Source of the DNA: DASTPP01 sp035762175
Lineage (GTDB): Bacteria > Myxococcota_A > Polyangia > Polyangiales > Polyangiaceae
Assembly: GCA_035762175.1 (NCBI GenBank)
Contig: DASTPP010000268.1
Location: forward strand, 1-49,946
DNA length: 49,946 bases
Direction of reading: 5' to 3'
Shown here: in pieces, positions 33,896-42,695 of the stretch
Layout: each line of letters opens with the position of its first letter
Numbering within the stretch: position 1 is the first letter of the stretch
Program-made: the position numbers and the translations under genes
Notes under the pieces: generated by a model
What the model saw: the letters and a program-made list of their open reading frames with translations, nothing else
The model's database searches: none
What the model was told of the DNA's origin: nothing

Positions 33896-36663
33896 GGCAG
33901 CACCGGCTCGCCGCGCACGACGCGCAGCGACCGGGCGTCGCCGACGACCAGGTCGACGACGCCGTCGCCCGTCACGTCGCCCGCGGCGATCGCCTCGCCC
34001 CCCTCGAGGCCCTCGAGCGCCTCGACCCGCGCCGAGCGGTCGGCCCGGAAGCCCACCGCGTAGACCCCCGCGCCGTTGACCGCGAAGAGGCGCGCGCCCG
34101 CCGGCGCGGGCGCCGCCGACCACGCCGAGGCCGCGCCGCCGGGCAGCTCGACGCGCGTCAGGGCCCCGCCCGGGTCGAAGGCGCCGCCCGCGTTCCAGTA
34201 GACGGCGAGGTTCGCCCCGCCCCCCTCGCCCGGCGGCGAGAGCACGACGAGGTCGGGCGCCCTGTCGCCGTCGAGGTCGGCGAAGCCCGCCTGCCGCGAG
34301 CGCGGCAGGCCCGGCAGCGCGGGCCCGGCGAAGAGCATCGGGAGGCCGCCCTCGGCCCGCGCGCGCGCGACGACCAGCGCGGCGCCGCCCTGCCGCTGCG
34401 GCACCAGCACCGCCGCCTCGTCGAGGCCGTCGACGTCGAGGTCGGCGGCGAGCAGCTCGGGCAGCTCGCCCGCGGCCTCGTCGACCGCCTCCCCGTGCAG
34501 GGGCGCCGGGTCCACCTCGGCGGGCAGCGTCGTCGACACCCCCTGGGCGGCGGGGTCGGCGACCCCCGCCGGCGGCGGAAAGCGCGTCGCGCCGCGCTCG
34601 GAAGGCGACGAGAGCCAGAGCGAATAGGGCTGGTCGGGCACGAGCCGCTCGCCGACCAGCATGGCGAGGCCGAGCGGCGCCGGCCCCCCCCGTTCGCCCG
34701 CCACGAAGCGGCCCGCGGCGACCGCCCAGGGGCGCAGGTTCACGTCGACCGTGACGACCAGCGGCGAGCGCAGCTGCCGCCCGGCGTTGCCGAAGAGCAG
34801 CGCCGCCACCCCCTCGCCGCCCTCGGAGGCGGCCATCAGCCCGAGGTCGTCGGCCCCGTCGAGGTCGGCGCCCCCGAAGGCGTAGCTGCCCGCGATGATC
34901 TGGCGCACGCCGCGCAGCTCGCCGACCCGCGAGGGGGGCGGCGGCGTCGCGGACGCGCCGCTGCCGAACGCGATGAAGATCGAGTCGGGCGGCGCCCCGC
35001 CCTCGGCGCCCAAGGCGAAGGCGACGTCGACCACCGAGTCGCCGTCGAAGTCGCCCGACGTCAGCTGCGAGGCGACCCCCGCGACGGGCGCCCCGACGCG
35101 GTTGAAGAGGCCCTGGCCGCCGCCCAGGTAGTAGTCGAGCGACCTCGACGCGGGGCCGACCGCCATCACGTCGAGACGGCCGTCGGCGTTGAAGTCGGCG
35201 ACGACCGCCTCGGCCCAGGGCGCAGGCGCCCGCACCCGCTCGACCCCGAGCGGCACGCCCGGCTCGCTCAGCACGACGCTGTCGGCGAACACCCAGTCGG
35301 GCACGCCGTCGCCGTTCAGATCGCCGAAGCCGCGCAAGGCCTTCTCGGGGCCCAGACCGAGCGACGCGGCGACGGGCGGCGAGCCGTCGGCCTCGCCCAA
35401 CGCCAGGAAGGGGCCCCGGTCGGTCATCACCGCGAGGTCGGACACGCCGTCGCCGTCGGCGTCGGCGACGAAGAGCCAGCGCCCGGGCCCCGCCACGACC
35501 CGCGCCCCCTCGGGCAGGCGGACGCGCGCCGGCTCGACCCGGCCCTCGGCGCCGTCCTCGTTCCAGACGAAGCGCCCCCCGCCCGCGTCGCGGCAGGGCA
35601 CGAACAGGTAGATCTCGCCGAAGCCGGGCGGCGCCCACGCGACGTCCTCGCAGGGCGGGCCCACCGCGGGGCCGCGAAAGCGCCCGGACGCGAGCCCACC
35701 GGCCTGCTCGCCCGCCTCCGCCCCGAGCGTCAGGAGCGCGACCGCGGGCGGCGGCGGCCGGGGCGGGGCCGCGAGCAGCTCTTTCGGGCTCGCGACCAGG
35801 CCGAAGAGCGTCGCGCCGCTCGCGCCCAGAGCCGGCAGCAAGAGCACGACCTCGTCGCCGTGGTTGAACTCGACCATCGCCCCCGTCTCGCCCGGCTCGA
35901 AGCGCCGCGGCAGCGCGTCGACCCCCAAGAGGCGCGCCGTGCCCGCGACCGCGGCGCCCCCGATCACCGGGCTGACGACCGGGGCGAAGCGCCGGTCGCG
36001 GTCGCCGACGAGCAGGTCGACGCCGACGAGCGAGCCCTGGCCGCTGACGATGGCCAGGCCCTGGGCGGCGCCCTGGCCGAGCGGCCCGAGCGCCACCGAC
36101 CGGAACACGTTCGGCACCGGCTCGGTCGCCCCGAACCCCTGGGCGTCGCGGAACAGCACGCGCGCCGAGCGCTCGCCGCGATCGTTCGCCGCGCCGAGCG
36201 CGAGCACGTCGCCGCGCCCGTCGCCGTCGAAGTCGGCGACGCGCAGCGCCGAGGCCGCCTCCGAGGCGCGCTCGACCCCCGGCGCGAACGAGCCGCTCGG
36301 CCGCCGGCACGTGCGGTCGACGCCGCAGCCGTAGCCCTCGGGGCAGGGCGGCCCCTCGGCCCCCGCGGGCGCGCACTCGTAGCGGCACGCCGCCTCGCCC
36401 GCCGAGGGCGGCCGGCAGCTCGCCCCCTCGGCCCCCGCGAACCGGTCGCAGTCTTCGCCCCGCTCGACCACGCCGTTGCCGCACACGTCCCGCTCGATCG
36501 GCTCGAGGCCCGCGCACGCCCCGAGCGCGAGCGGCAGCAGCGCCGCGCCGAGGCGACGCCGCGAGCGCGCCCCCGCCCCGCGCCGCCGCCGCGCCCCGAA
36601 CGCGCCGGCCCGCCCCCGCGAGGTCGCGCCCGCGCGCGTGGCCTCAGACACGGGCGGGGCCAT
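33892..36663 (-). CDS. FG-GAP/VCBS-repeat lipoprotein
   Basis: A 923-residue surface lipoprotein with a lipobox ending at Cys50 (LPLALGAC). Directly after it lies the cysteine-rich motif CGNGVVERGEDCD, common in myxobacterial surface proteins, with further Cys (CRPPSAG, CRYEC, CPEGYGC). The body has repeated Ca-binding type DxDxDG motifs of FG-GAP beta-propellers: DFDGDGRGD, DADGDGVSD, DLNGDGVPD, DFNADGRLD, DFDGDSVVD, DLDGDRAPD, DVTGDGVVD. Such propellers usually bind proteins or sugars outside the cell. It starts 3 bases after the kinase stop and overlaps the next gene by 4 bases, so it is part of the kinase operon. Confidence 0.88.
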   Translation of the reverse strand: MAPPVSEATRAGATSRGRAGAFGARRRRGAGARSRRRLGAALLPLALGACAGLEPIERDVCGNGVVERGEDCDRFAGAEGASCRPPSAGEAACRYECAPAGAEGPPCPEGYGCGVDRTCRRPSGSFAPGVERASEAASALRVADFDGDGRGDVLALGAANDRGERSARVLFRDAQGFGATEPVPNVFRSVALGPLGQGAAQGLAIVSGQGSLVGVDLLVGDRDRRFAPVVSPVIGGAAVAGTARLLGVDALPRRFEPGETGAMVEFNHGDEVVLLLPALGASGATLFGLVASPKELLAAPPRPPPPAVALLTLGAEAGEQAGGLASGRFRGPAVGPPCEDVAWAPPGFGEIYLFVPCRDAGGGRFVWNEDGAEGRVEPARVRLPEGARVVAGPGRWLFVADADGDGVSDLAVMTDRGPFLALGEADGSPPVAASLGLGPEKALRGFGDLNGDGVPDWVFADSVVLSEPGVPLGVERVRAPAPWAEAVVADFNADGRLDVMAVGPASRSLDYYLGGGQGLFNRVGAPVAGVASQLTSGDFDGDSVVDVAFALGAEGGAPPDSIFIAFGSGASATPPPPSRVGELRGVRQIIAGSYAFGGADLDGADDLGLMAASEGGEGVAALLFGNAGRQLRSPLVVTVDVNLRPWAVAAGRFVAGERGGPAPLGLAMLVGERLVPDQPYSLWLSSPSERGATRFPPPAGVADPAAQGVSTTLPAEVDPAPLHGEAVDEAAGELPELLAADLDVDGLDEAAVLVPQRQGGAALVVARARAEGGLPMLFAGPALPGLPRSRQAGFADLDGDRAPDLVVLSPPGEGGGANLAVYWNAGGAFDPGGALTRVELPGGAASAWSAAPAPAGARLFAVNGAGVYAVGFRADRSARVEALEGLEGGEAIAAGDVTGDGVVDLVVGDARSLRVVRGEPVLP

Positions 36664-36666
36664 GGC

Positions 36667-38376
36667 TCAATCGAAGGGGTTCTCGAGATCGCTGCTGACG
36701 CGGCGGCGACCCCGCGAAGACGAGGGCGGGGCGGCGGGCGGCGCCCACGACGACTTTTTTACCAGAACGGCCGAAAGCTCGCGATCGGCGTCGGGGGTCA
36801 GATCGAGCTCGGCCGGCCTGTACCCCTCGGCCCGCAAGGTAAGCCGGATCGGCTGCGCGCCCCGCGGCACCTCGAAGGGCCCGCCCTCGCTGCTGCCCAG
36901 GCGCCGCTCGCCCCAGTAGACGTCGGCCGGCGGCGTCGCCCGCACCCGCACCCGCACGCTCGCGCCGGCCGGCGCCGCCTCGCCCGCCGGCGCCGCCTCG
37001 GCCCCGCGCAGGGGCGCGAGCGCCTCGGCCCGCCCCGGCGGCGCCGCCGCCACCGCCGGCGCCGCCACGCCCCCCCGGCGCCCGAGCCAGAAGCCCCCCC
37101 CGCCGATGGCCGCCACCAGCGCGAAGCCGAGCGCGAGCCGCGCGCGCCGCGCCCCCGCGCCCTGCCCCGGAGGCCAGGGCGAAGGCCCCCGCCCCGCCGC
37201 CGCCGGCACGCTCAAGAGCGCGATGCCGCTCGAGGGCTCGCCCCACGACCCCGCGGGCGAGGGGCGCGACGGGGGCAAGAACGAGGGCGGCGGCAGCGAG
37301 GGCGGCGCGATCGGGGGCGGCGCGATCGAGGGCGGCACGAGCCCCGAGGCCCCGAGCCCCGACGACGAGGACGACACCGGCGGCAGCAGCGACCCGGCGC
37401 TGAGCGGCGTCAGGCCGCACGCCGCCGCGAGCGCCTCGACCGCCATCATGACCGACCTCGGGCGCGCGTCCGGGGACTTCGCCAGCATCTGCAGGATCGG
37501 CCCGTCGACCGCCGGCGGCAGCGTCGGGCACAGCGACGAGGGGCGCGGCGGCGGCGACGAGACTTGCGCCATCATCACCTCCATCGCCTCGTGGCCCTCG
37601 AAGGGCAGCCGCCCGGTGAGCGCCCGGAAGGTCAAGACGCCGAACGAATAAATGTCCGTGCGCTGGTCGACGTCGCGGCCCCGGCACTGCTCGGGGCTCA
37701 TGTAGTGCGGCGTGCCGAGCGGCACCCCCGCGCCCGTCTTCGCCGCCGCCGCCGACCCCGTGAAGAGCTTGGCGATGCCGAAGTCGAGCAGCTTCGGGTA
37801 GATCTCTTCGTCGCGGTCGACCGCGAGGAAGATGTTCTCCGGCTTCAGGTCGCGGTGCGCGATGCCCGCCGCGTGCGCCGCGTCCAGCGCCCGCGCCACC
37901 GGGCGCAAGAGCTCGATCGCGAGCTCGGGCGACAGGCTGCGCACCCGCCCGAGCAGCGCGTCGAGCGTCTCGCCCTCGAGCAGCTCCATCACGTAGTAGT
38001 GCCGGCCGTCGGGCAACACGCCGAACGAGAAGATGTCGATGATGTTGCGGTGGCGGATCCGGTTGACCGCCCGCGCCTCGGTCACGAAGCGATCGACCAG
38101 CTCGCCCCCCGAGGCGTAGTGGCGCGAGAGCACCTTGACCGCCACCGCCTTGCCGATGAGCGGCTGCACCGCGCGGTAGACCACCCCGAAGCCGCCCTCG
38201 CCGATGCGCTCTTCGATCTGGTACTCGCCCACCATCTCGCCCGGCCGCAGCGGCCGCTCGGCCACCGACGGCGGGGGCGCGTCGTCGGCCCGACGCTCGA
38301 GCGGGGTGCCGTCGACCGGGCACGCGCGCAGGCGCGCGTCGACGTAGCGGGCACCGCAGCGGGAGCAAAAAAGCAT
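36667..38376 (-). CDS. Ser/Thr protein kinase with N-terminal zinc ribbon and PEGA-like tail
   Basis: 569 residues. The N-terminus has a short zinc-ribbon-like motif (CSRCG...CPVDG, residues 4-22) found in many myxobacterial kinases. The kinase domain (about 48-310) is complete: GEGGFGVVYRA, VAVKVL, HRDLKPEN, DFGIAK, GTPHYMSPEQ. A Pro/Ser linker, a membrane helix (LALGFALVAAIGGGGFWLG, about 430-448) and an external PEGA-like module (PADVYWGERRLG; IRLTLRAEGYRPAELDL) follow. ATG 38376 is chosen because the ribbon starts there. It heads the tight set kinase, FG-GAP lipoprotein, TPR-PEGA, DUF58 and BatA-like. A TATTCT at 38423-38418 (minus) could be its -10. Confidence 0.92.
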   Translation of the reverse strand: MLFCSRCGARYVDARLRACPVDGTPLERRADDAPPPSVAERPLRPGEMVGEYQIEERIGEGGFGVVYRAVQPLIGKAVAVKVLSRHYASGGELVDRFVTEARAVNRIRHRNIIDIFSFGVLPDGRHYYVMELLEGETLDALLGRVRSLSPELAIELLRPVARALDAAHAAGIAHRDLKPENIFLAVDRDEEIYPKLLDFGIAKLFTGSAAAAKTGAGVPLGTPHYMSPEQCRGRDVDQRTDIYSFGVLTFRALTGRLPFEGHEAMEVMMAQVSSPPPRPSSLCPTLPPAVDGPILQMLAKSPDARPRSVMMAVEALAAACGLTPLSAGSLLPPVSSSSSGLGASGLVPPSIAPPPIAPPSLPPPSFLPPSRPSPAGSWGEPSSGIALLSVPAAAGRGPSPWPPGQGAGARRARLALGFALVAAIGGGGFWLGRRGGVAAPAVAAAPPGRAEALAPLRGAEAAPAGEAAPAGASVRVRVRATPPADVYWGERRLGSSEGGPFEVPRGAQPIRLTLRAEGYRPAELDLTPDADRELSAVLVKKSSWAPPAAPPSSSRGRRRVSSDLENPFD

Positions 38377-38410
38377 GGCGAGCGTCGGGCGCCGGCCGGA
38401 CCCGGCGCGG

Positions 38411-38872
38411 TCAGCGCAGAATACACGATCTCTCGAGCCGCTCAGCCCGTTCGCGCGCCCCCTTGACCCCGAACAACGTATCGCCCTCCGGCGGCATGAT
38501 CGGCCCGAGCAACACCGACGCAAGAATCGAGCAAAGGCGGAGCGCGCCCACCTGCGCCCCCGCCCCTACATCGACCTCCCAGACGTAGGGGCAGCGCCGC
38601 GCCAGCCCCGCCATGCCGCCCGCCCGCCCCGCGCGCTCGGCCCGCTCGGCCGCATCATAATCACCCCCTTCGCAAGGCCGGACGCGGGCATGAACCGGCG
38701 GCCCCGGCGTGCCGTTCGCCCCCGCGATGGTCATGACGACCTCGCTCCCCCCCCCTTTTTCCCCCCGCTCTCGGAGCTCGAACTCGGCGCCGAAAAAGCG
38801 ACGAGCATTCCGCGTGAGTTGCCCGACGTCGAGCGACGCCAAACTCTGCTGCGAGAAGACGAGGTAGGGCAT
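38411..38872 (-). CDS. Hypothetical protein upstream of kinase operon
   Basis: A 153-residue protein from ATG 38872. No family is recognised, but the composition is protein-like: MPYLVFSQQSLASLDVGQL and an amphipathic tail RRCPYVWEVDVGAGAQV, CSILASVLLGPIMPPEGDTL. No signal peptide or membrane helix. It ends 34 bases before the kinase start on the same strand, so it may be the first gene of that operon. It is divergent from the TonB-type gene, with 67 bases between the starts. GC-rich shadow frames run across it, which lowers certainty. Confidence 0.55.
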   Translation of the reverse strand: MPYLVFSQQSLASLDVGQLTRNARRFFGAEFELRERGEKGGGSEVVMTIAGANGTPGPPVHARVRPCEGGDYDAAERAERAGRAGGMAGLARRCPYVWEVDVGAGAQVGALRLCSILASVLLGPIMPPEGDTLFGVKGARERAERLERSCILR

Positions 38873-38939
38873 GGTGGTGGGGCTCCGGCGCCGAAGGCAG
38901 GTTGGGACGCCGCTCGAAACATGCTTGACTTGCCACGTC

Positions 38940-40667
38940 GTGCCCACGAAGTCTCCGGCCTCCGCCCCGCCCGAAGGCGAGGCGCGTCCGCAGAACGCTG
39001 ACCTCTATCGCTTGCTGCAGCAGTCGCTCCGCCGGCGGCCCAGCCTCGCCAGCGCACCCGAGCTCAGACCGAACCCTGCCGCGCTGCCGTGGCGCGAACC
39101 GCCCCTCGCGCCAGAGCCCTCTTCGGCGGCCAGCGCGCCCGTAGCGACCGTCGAGCTCGGCCCCGCCTCGCCGCCGTCAGAGGCCAGCGCGGCGCCCCCG
39201 TCGAGCGGCGAGCCCGACACGCACGCGGCCCCGGTGGCTCGGCAGCCCTCTTCGCCAGGCGACGGCGCGCGCGGCCCTGACGGCGATGACGCCCCCTCGG
39301 GGGGGGGCGGGCCCCGGCCAAGCGATCGCCCGGCGCCGCCCGTCGCCTACGCCCTGCCCCCGCGGCGGGCGCATTCGCTCGCGTGGGCGGCTTCGCTCTC
39401 GCTGCACGCCAGCCTGGTCGCCCTGGCCGCCTGGCTCGTCGCCGCGTCGGTGCCGCATGCGCGTGGCGGCCCCTCGGCGGCCCCGGCCGGGGCGGCGCTC
39501 GAGGCGCCGAGGCCCGCGCCGATCGCGACGGCCACGGTCGAGCTCGACGCGCTCTTCGACGACAGCTCGCTCCGCCTGCCCGAGGTCGCGCTCGAGCCCC
39601 ACCCCTCGGGCGCCGAGCCCACGCCGCGCCCCGACACCGGGCAGCCGGGGCGCGGCGGCGAGCAGGCGGCGCGGCGCCCGGCGCTCAACCTCGCCGACCG
39701 CGACGACGAGATCGCCTTGAGCAAGGACGTGCAGTCTCGCGTCGACCGCAGCCAGGTGCAGCGCCTGCGCGTCGCGGCCGACCGCGCCTCGCGCGACGAC
39801 CGCCGCGCCACGCTCGAGCCGATGGAGCTCACCTTCCTCGCGAGCGGCGACGGCTCGTGGCACGAGCGCCGCCCTCTCGCCGCCGACGACCCCTCGCGCG
39901 GCGCCCGCGCCGCCGCCCCCCCGAGCCTCGAGGGCGCGAACGCCGGCGGCCCCGCCCGGCCCCCCGAGGGCCCCCTGCCGCCGAGCCCCCTCGGCAACGC
40001 CCGCCTCGGCAACCGCCAGGCGTCGACCGGCGTCGGGCTGCTGCACGGCGAGGCCGGGCCGCGCCACCACCAGAGTGCCGACGTCGCGTTCGGGCGTCCG
40101 CTGGTCACCCAGGGGCGCCCCGCGGTGCCCGCCAACGTCAACGACAAGCCGCGCGACAACGTCGAGAGCGTGCAAGAGGTGGCCTCGAACGAGCAGTCGC
40201 TCTTGCACGCCAGCACCGCCGGCGGCGAGCCCGCCCCGGCCGGGCGGGGCGGCGAGCAAGGCCCCGAGGCGACCGGCGCCGGCGGCCCCGAGGGCCCCGG
40301 CTCGCGCGCCACGCCCCTCGGCCAAGGCCAGGGCCCGCTCGTCGACCTCGACGGCAGCGACCCGCGGCTCTCCGACTACCACCGCCGGCTGCTCGCGAAG
40401 ATCCACCCGCTCTGGGCCAACGCCTTCCCCCGTTGGGCCGCGCTCGAGGGCCTGCAGGGCCTCGCCATCATCCAGTTTACCGTCCTGGCCGACGGCTCGA
40501 TCACCGGCGTGCGCGTGCTGCGCCCGAGCGGCGTGCCCGAGTTCGACGAGAACGTCCGGCGCGCCGTGCTCCGCGCCGCGCCCTTCGCCCCCCTGCCGGC
40601 GAACTTTAACGCCCGCTCGGTCAACTTCAAAATCACCTTCGACTCGCCAAACCCCGCCGTGCGCTAA
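38940..40667 (+). CDS. TonB-family energy transducer-like protein
   Basis: About 575 residues. The cytoplasmic N-terminal 140 residues are Pro/Ser/Ala-rich. One membrane helix follows (SLAWAASLSLHASLVALAAWLVAAS, about 145-170), then a very long periplasmic Pro/Gly/Arg-rich region and a C-terminal TonB-like domain (about 487-575: LAIIQFTVLADGSITGVRVL; PEFDENVRRAVLRAAPFAPLP). TonB proteins couple proton-motive force to outer-membrane transport or, in myxobacteria, to other envelope machines; ExbB/ExbD are not in the window. The start is uncertain: GTG 38940 is taken because earlier codons look non-coding, and GTG 38871 is possible but would overlap the divergent gene. Confidence 0.8.
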   Translation: MPTKSPASAPPEGEARPQNADLYRLLQQSLRRRPSLASAPELRPNPAALPWREPPLAPEPSSAASAPVATVELGPASPPSEASAAPPSSGEPDTHAAPVARQPSSPGDGARGPDGDDAPSGGGGPRPSDRPAPPVAYALPPRRAHSLAWAASLSLHASLVALAAWLVAASVPHARGGPSAAPAGAALEAPRPAPIATATVELDALFDDSSLRLPEVALEPHPSGAEPTPRPDTGQPGRGGEQAARRPALNLADRDDEIALSKDVQSRVDRSQVQRLRVAADRASRDDRRATLEPMELTFLASGDGSWHERRPLAADDPSRGARAAAPPSLEGANAGGPARPPEGPLPPSPLGNARLGNRQASTGVGLLHGEAGPRHHQSADVAFGRPLVTQGRPAVPANVNDKPRDNVESVQEVASNEQSLLHASTAGGEPAPAGRGGEQGPEATGAGGPEGPGSRATPLGQGQGPLVDLDGSDPRLSDYHRRLLAKIHPLWANAFPRWAALEGLQGLAIIQFTVLADGSITGVRVLRPSGVPEFDENVRRAVLRAAPFAPLPANFNARSVNFKITFDSPNPAVR

Positions 40668-40674
40668 ACGCAAC

Positions 40675-40709
40675 GGGCCGCGCGGCCCTCGGCGCGCCCT
40701 GCGCGGCCC
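40675..40709. terminator. Hairpin between convergent TonB-type and DUF4846 genes
   Basis: GGGCCGCGC (40675-40683) and its perfect complement GCGCGGCCC (40701-40709) flank a 17-base loop. It sits in the 44-base gap between converging stop codons and could serve both strands. There is no strong T-tract. Confidence 0.45.
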
Positions 40710-40711
40710 CC

Positions 40712-41767
40712 CTATGCGTCGAGCCGCCGCAGCGACGCCCAGGGGAAGGTCGGCCAGAAGGGCGTTTTGACGCCCGGCGCCTCGGGGTCGAGCAGAAACC
40801 AGGCCGAGCCCGCGCTGAGGGCCGCCTCGGCGTCGGGGCGCAGCACGTGAAAGCTCTGCGCGGGCATGAAGCCCTGCGCGAGCAGCGCGGCCCGCCGTCC
40901 CGCGGCGTCGGTCGCGACGTCGACGACGAGCACCGCGTGCCCCGGGGCGCCCGGCAGCACGAAGAAATCGCCCGGCCTGAGCTCGCCCGGCGCGACCTTC
41001 GCGCCCTGCGCCGCGAGCGAGCCGGTGTTGGCGTAGCGAAAGACCTCGGTCAAATACGCCCGGAACGAGGGGTAGCCGCCGCCCGGCAAGGCGCGCGGCG
41101 CCCAGCGCAGCGAGAGCCCCTCGGGGCGCGGACGCTCGCCCCGCGCCCAGCGCTCGTAGGGCATCGCCACGCCCGACGCGGCCCGGTACGACACCGCGCG
41201 ATCGCCCCGCGACCAGCGCCACTCGGCGTGCAGGCGCATGATCGAGTCGGCGCACTGCTGCACGTCTTCGCCCCCCACGTCGAGCGCGACCACCGCCGCG
41301 ACGTTCGGGTGCCCCGCCTCGCGCACGAGCCCGCCCCGAAACGATCGGACCTCGCTGCCCTCGGCCGCGAGCGGCAGCGCCCGCAGCCACGCCCCGAACG
41401 AGCCCGCCCCGAGCGGCACCCGCGCGAAGCCCGGCGGGGGCGCGAAGCGCTCGCTCAGGCGCGCGACGGGCTCGGGCCAGCCCAGCCGTCGCTCGGAAAA
41501 CCAGGGGTAGTCCGAGAGCGCCTCGGCCGTGCCCGCCGCCGCGGCCTTGGGCGCCGAGGCCCCCGGCGCGGCCTGCGCGCCCTTCGTGGGCACGGCCGGC
41601 GAGGGCGCCGACGTCGCAGCAATGACCACGTCGGCCCCTGCGCGCGGTGGCGCCACAGGCGCCGCGGACGGCTCGCCCGAGCTGCAGGCGCAGGCAGTCG
41701 CGAGGGCGAGGGCGAGCAATCGCGGGGGCAGGTTCGGACGCCTCGAAGGGTGGGGCTGGTGAGCCAT
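40712..41767 (-). CDS. DUF4846 lipoprotein
   Basis: A 351-residue protein. A basic start and a hydrophobic segment lead to a lipobox-like ATACAC (Cys near 27-29), then a Pro/Ala linker. The main domain (about 85-350) matches DUF4846: FGAWLRALPL, DVGGEDVQQCADSIMRLHAEW, FRYANTGSLAAQG, LRPGDFFVLPGAPGHAVLVVD, LLAQGFMPAQSFHVL. The conserved Cys, His and Asp in these motifs suggest a papain-like (NlpC/P60-like) fold, but catalysis is not established. ATG 41767 is followed by a typical lipoprotein n-region. Divergent from the TetR gene. Confidence 0.88.
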   Translation of the reverse strand: MAHQPHPSRRPNLPPRLLALALATACACSSGEPSAAPVAPPRAGADVVIAATSAPSPAVPTKGAQAAPGASAPKAAAAGTAEALSDYPWFSERRLGWPEPVARLSERFAPPPGFARVPLGAGSFGAWLRALPLAAEGSEVRSFRGGLVREAGHPNVAAVVALDVGGEDVQQCADSIMRLHAEWRWSRGDRAVSYRAASGVAMPYERWARGERPRPEGLSLRWAPRALPGGGYPSFRAYLTEVFRYANTGSLAAQGAKVAPGELRPGDFFVLPGAPGHAVLVVDVATDAAGRRAALLAQGFMPAQSFHVLRPDAEAALSAGSAWFLLDPEAPGVKTPFWPTFPWASLRRLDA

Positions 41768-41966
41768 GGGGGGCCAGCCCGAGCGGCCGACGTCCGATGT
41801 TCTACAGGCGAGCGGTTGCCCTTCTACCCCTCGCGTTCGTGAGCACGCCGACTTTCTCGCGCGCTCGGCGATCTTGGCCTGAGGCTCGTGCCTTCGGGGC
41901 GCTCAGGGCCCCAAACGGCCGACGGAAGTCGACGCGGGGGCGTTGCGGTTATAAGGTTCGCGTGCC

Positions 41967-42695
41967 TTGCCGACCGATGCCTCCAAGCCGACCAACGCCC
42001 CGAAAGCCCCCCCTCGCAATGACGATCCGGGGGCGGCCCCTGCGCCCGACGCGGCCCCCCCGCGCGACCTGCGGCGCAAGTTCATCGACGCCTCGCTCGA
42101 GCTCGTGACCGAGCGGGGGGTCGAGGGGCTCACCTTGCGCGATCTGGCCAAGCGGGTCGGCGTCACGCACCCGGCCGTCTACCGCTACTTCCCCGACAAG
42201 GCCGCGCTGCTCGCCAGCGTCGCCGAAGAGGGGTTTTGGGCGATGCGCTCGGAGGTCATCAAGGCCTGCGCCCCCTACCCCGACACGCGCACGCGCTTCA
42301 ACAAGCTGGTCGAGGCGTACATCCGCTTCGCGGTCGAGCGGCCCGCGCACTTCCGGCTGATGTTCGGCCCCGAGGCCGCCGACAAGTGGTCGAACGCGTC
42401 CTTGCGCGCGGCCGAGACCGCCACCTTCAACCTCTGCCTCGACGCGGTCGTCGAGGGCCAGCGCAACGGGCTCGTGCGCCCGGGCGACGCGCGCGAGGTG
42501 GCCCTCGCCGGCTGGGCGATGATCCACGGCATCGCGTCGCTCGTGCTCAACGGGCTCGTCAACTGGGTCGGCGTGGCCTCGACCTCGACCGAGTTCTTGT
42601 CGCAGATGCTCGAGAGCGCGTTCTTCTCCGGCGTCGGTCCGCCGCCCTTCCCGCCCCCCTCGGGGGCCCCGGGGCCGCCCTACGGCTCGCTCTGA
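41967..42695 (+). CDS. TetR-family transcriptional regulator
   Basis: A 242-residue regulator. The HTH is at about 38-85 (FIDASLELVTERGVEGLTLR; DLAKRVGVTHPAVYRYFPDK). The C-terminal ligand domain is of the WHG type (HFRLMFGPEAAD; AGWAMIHGIASLVLNGLVN) and ends in a Pro-rich tail. The only plausible start is TTG 41967, with AAGG at 41953-41956. A good -10 box (TATAAG, 41950-41955) lies so close that the transcript would be nearly leaderless if used. It overlaps the convergent permease gene by 16 bases at the 3' end. The target is unknown; the divergent DUF4846 gene is one candidate. Confidence 0.9.
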   Translation: MPTDASKPTNAPKAPPRNDDPGAAPAPDAAPPRDLRRKFIDASLELVTERGVEGLTLRDLAKRVGVTHPAVYRYFPDKAALLASVAEEGFWAMRSEVIKACAPYPDTRTRFNKLVEAYIRFAVERPAHFRLMFGPEAADKWSNASLRAAETATFNLCLDAVVEGQRNGLVRPGDAREVALAGWAMIHGIASLVLNGLVNWVGVASTSTEFLSQMLESAFFSGVGPPPFPPPSGAPGPPYGSL

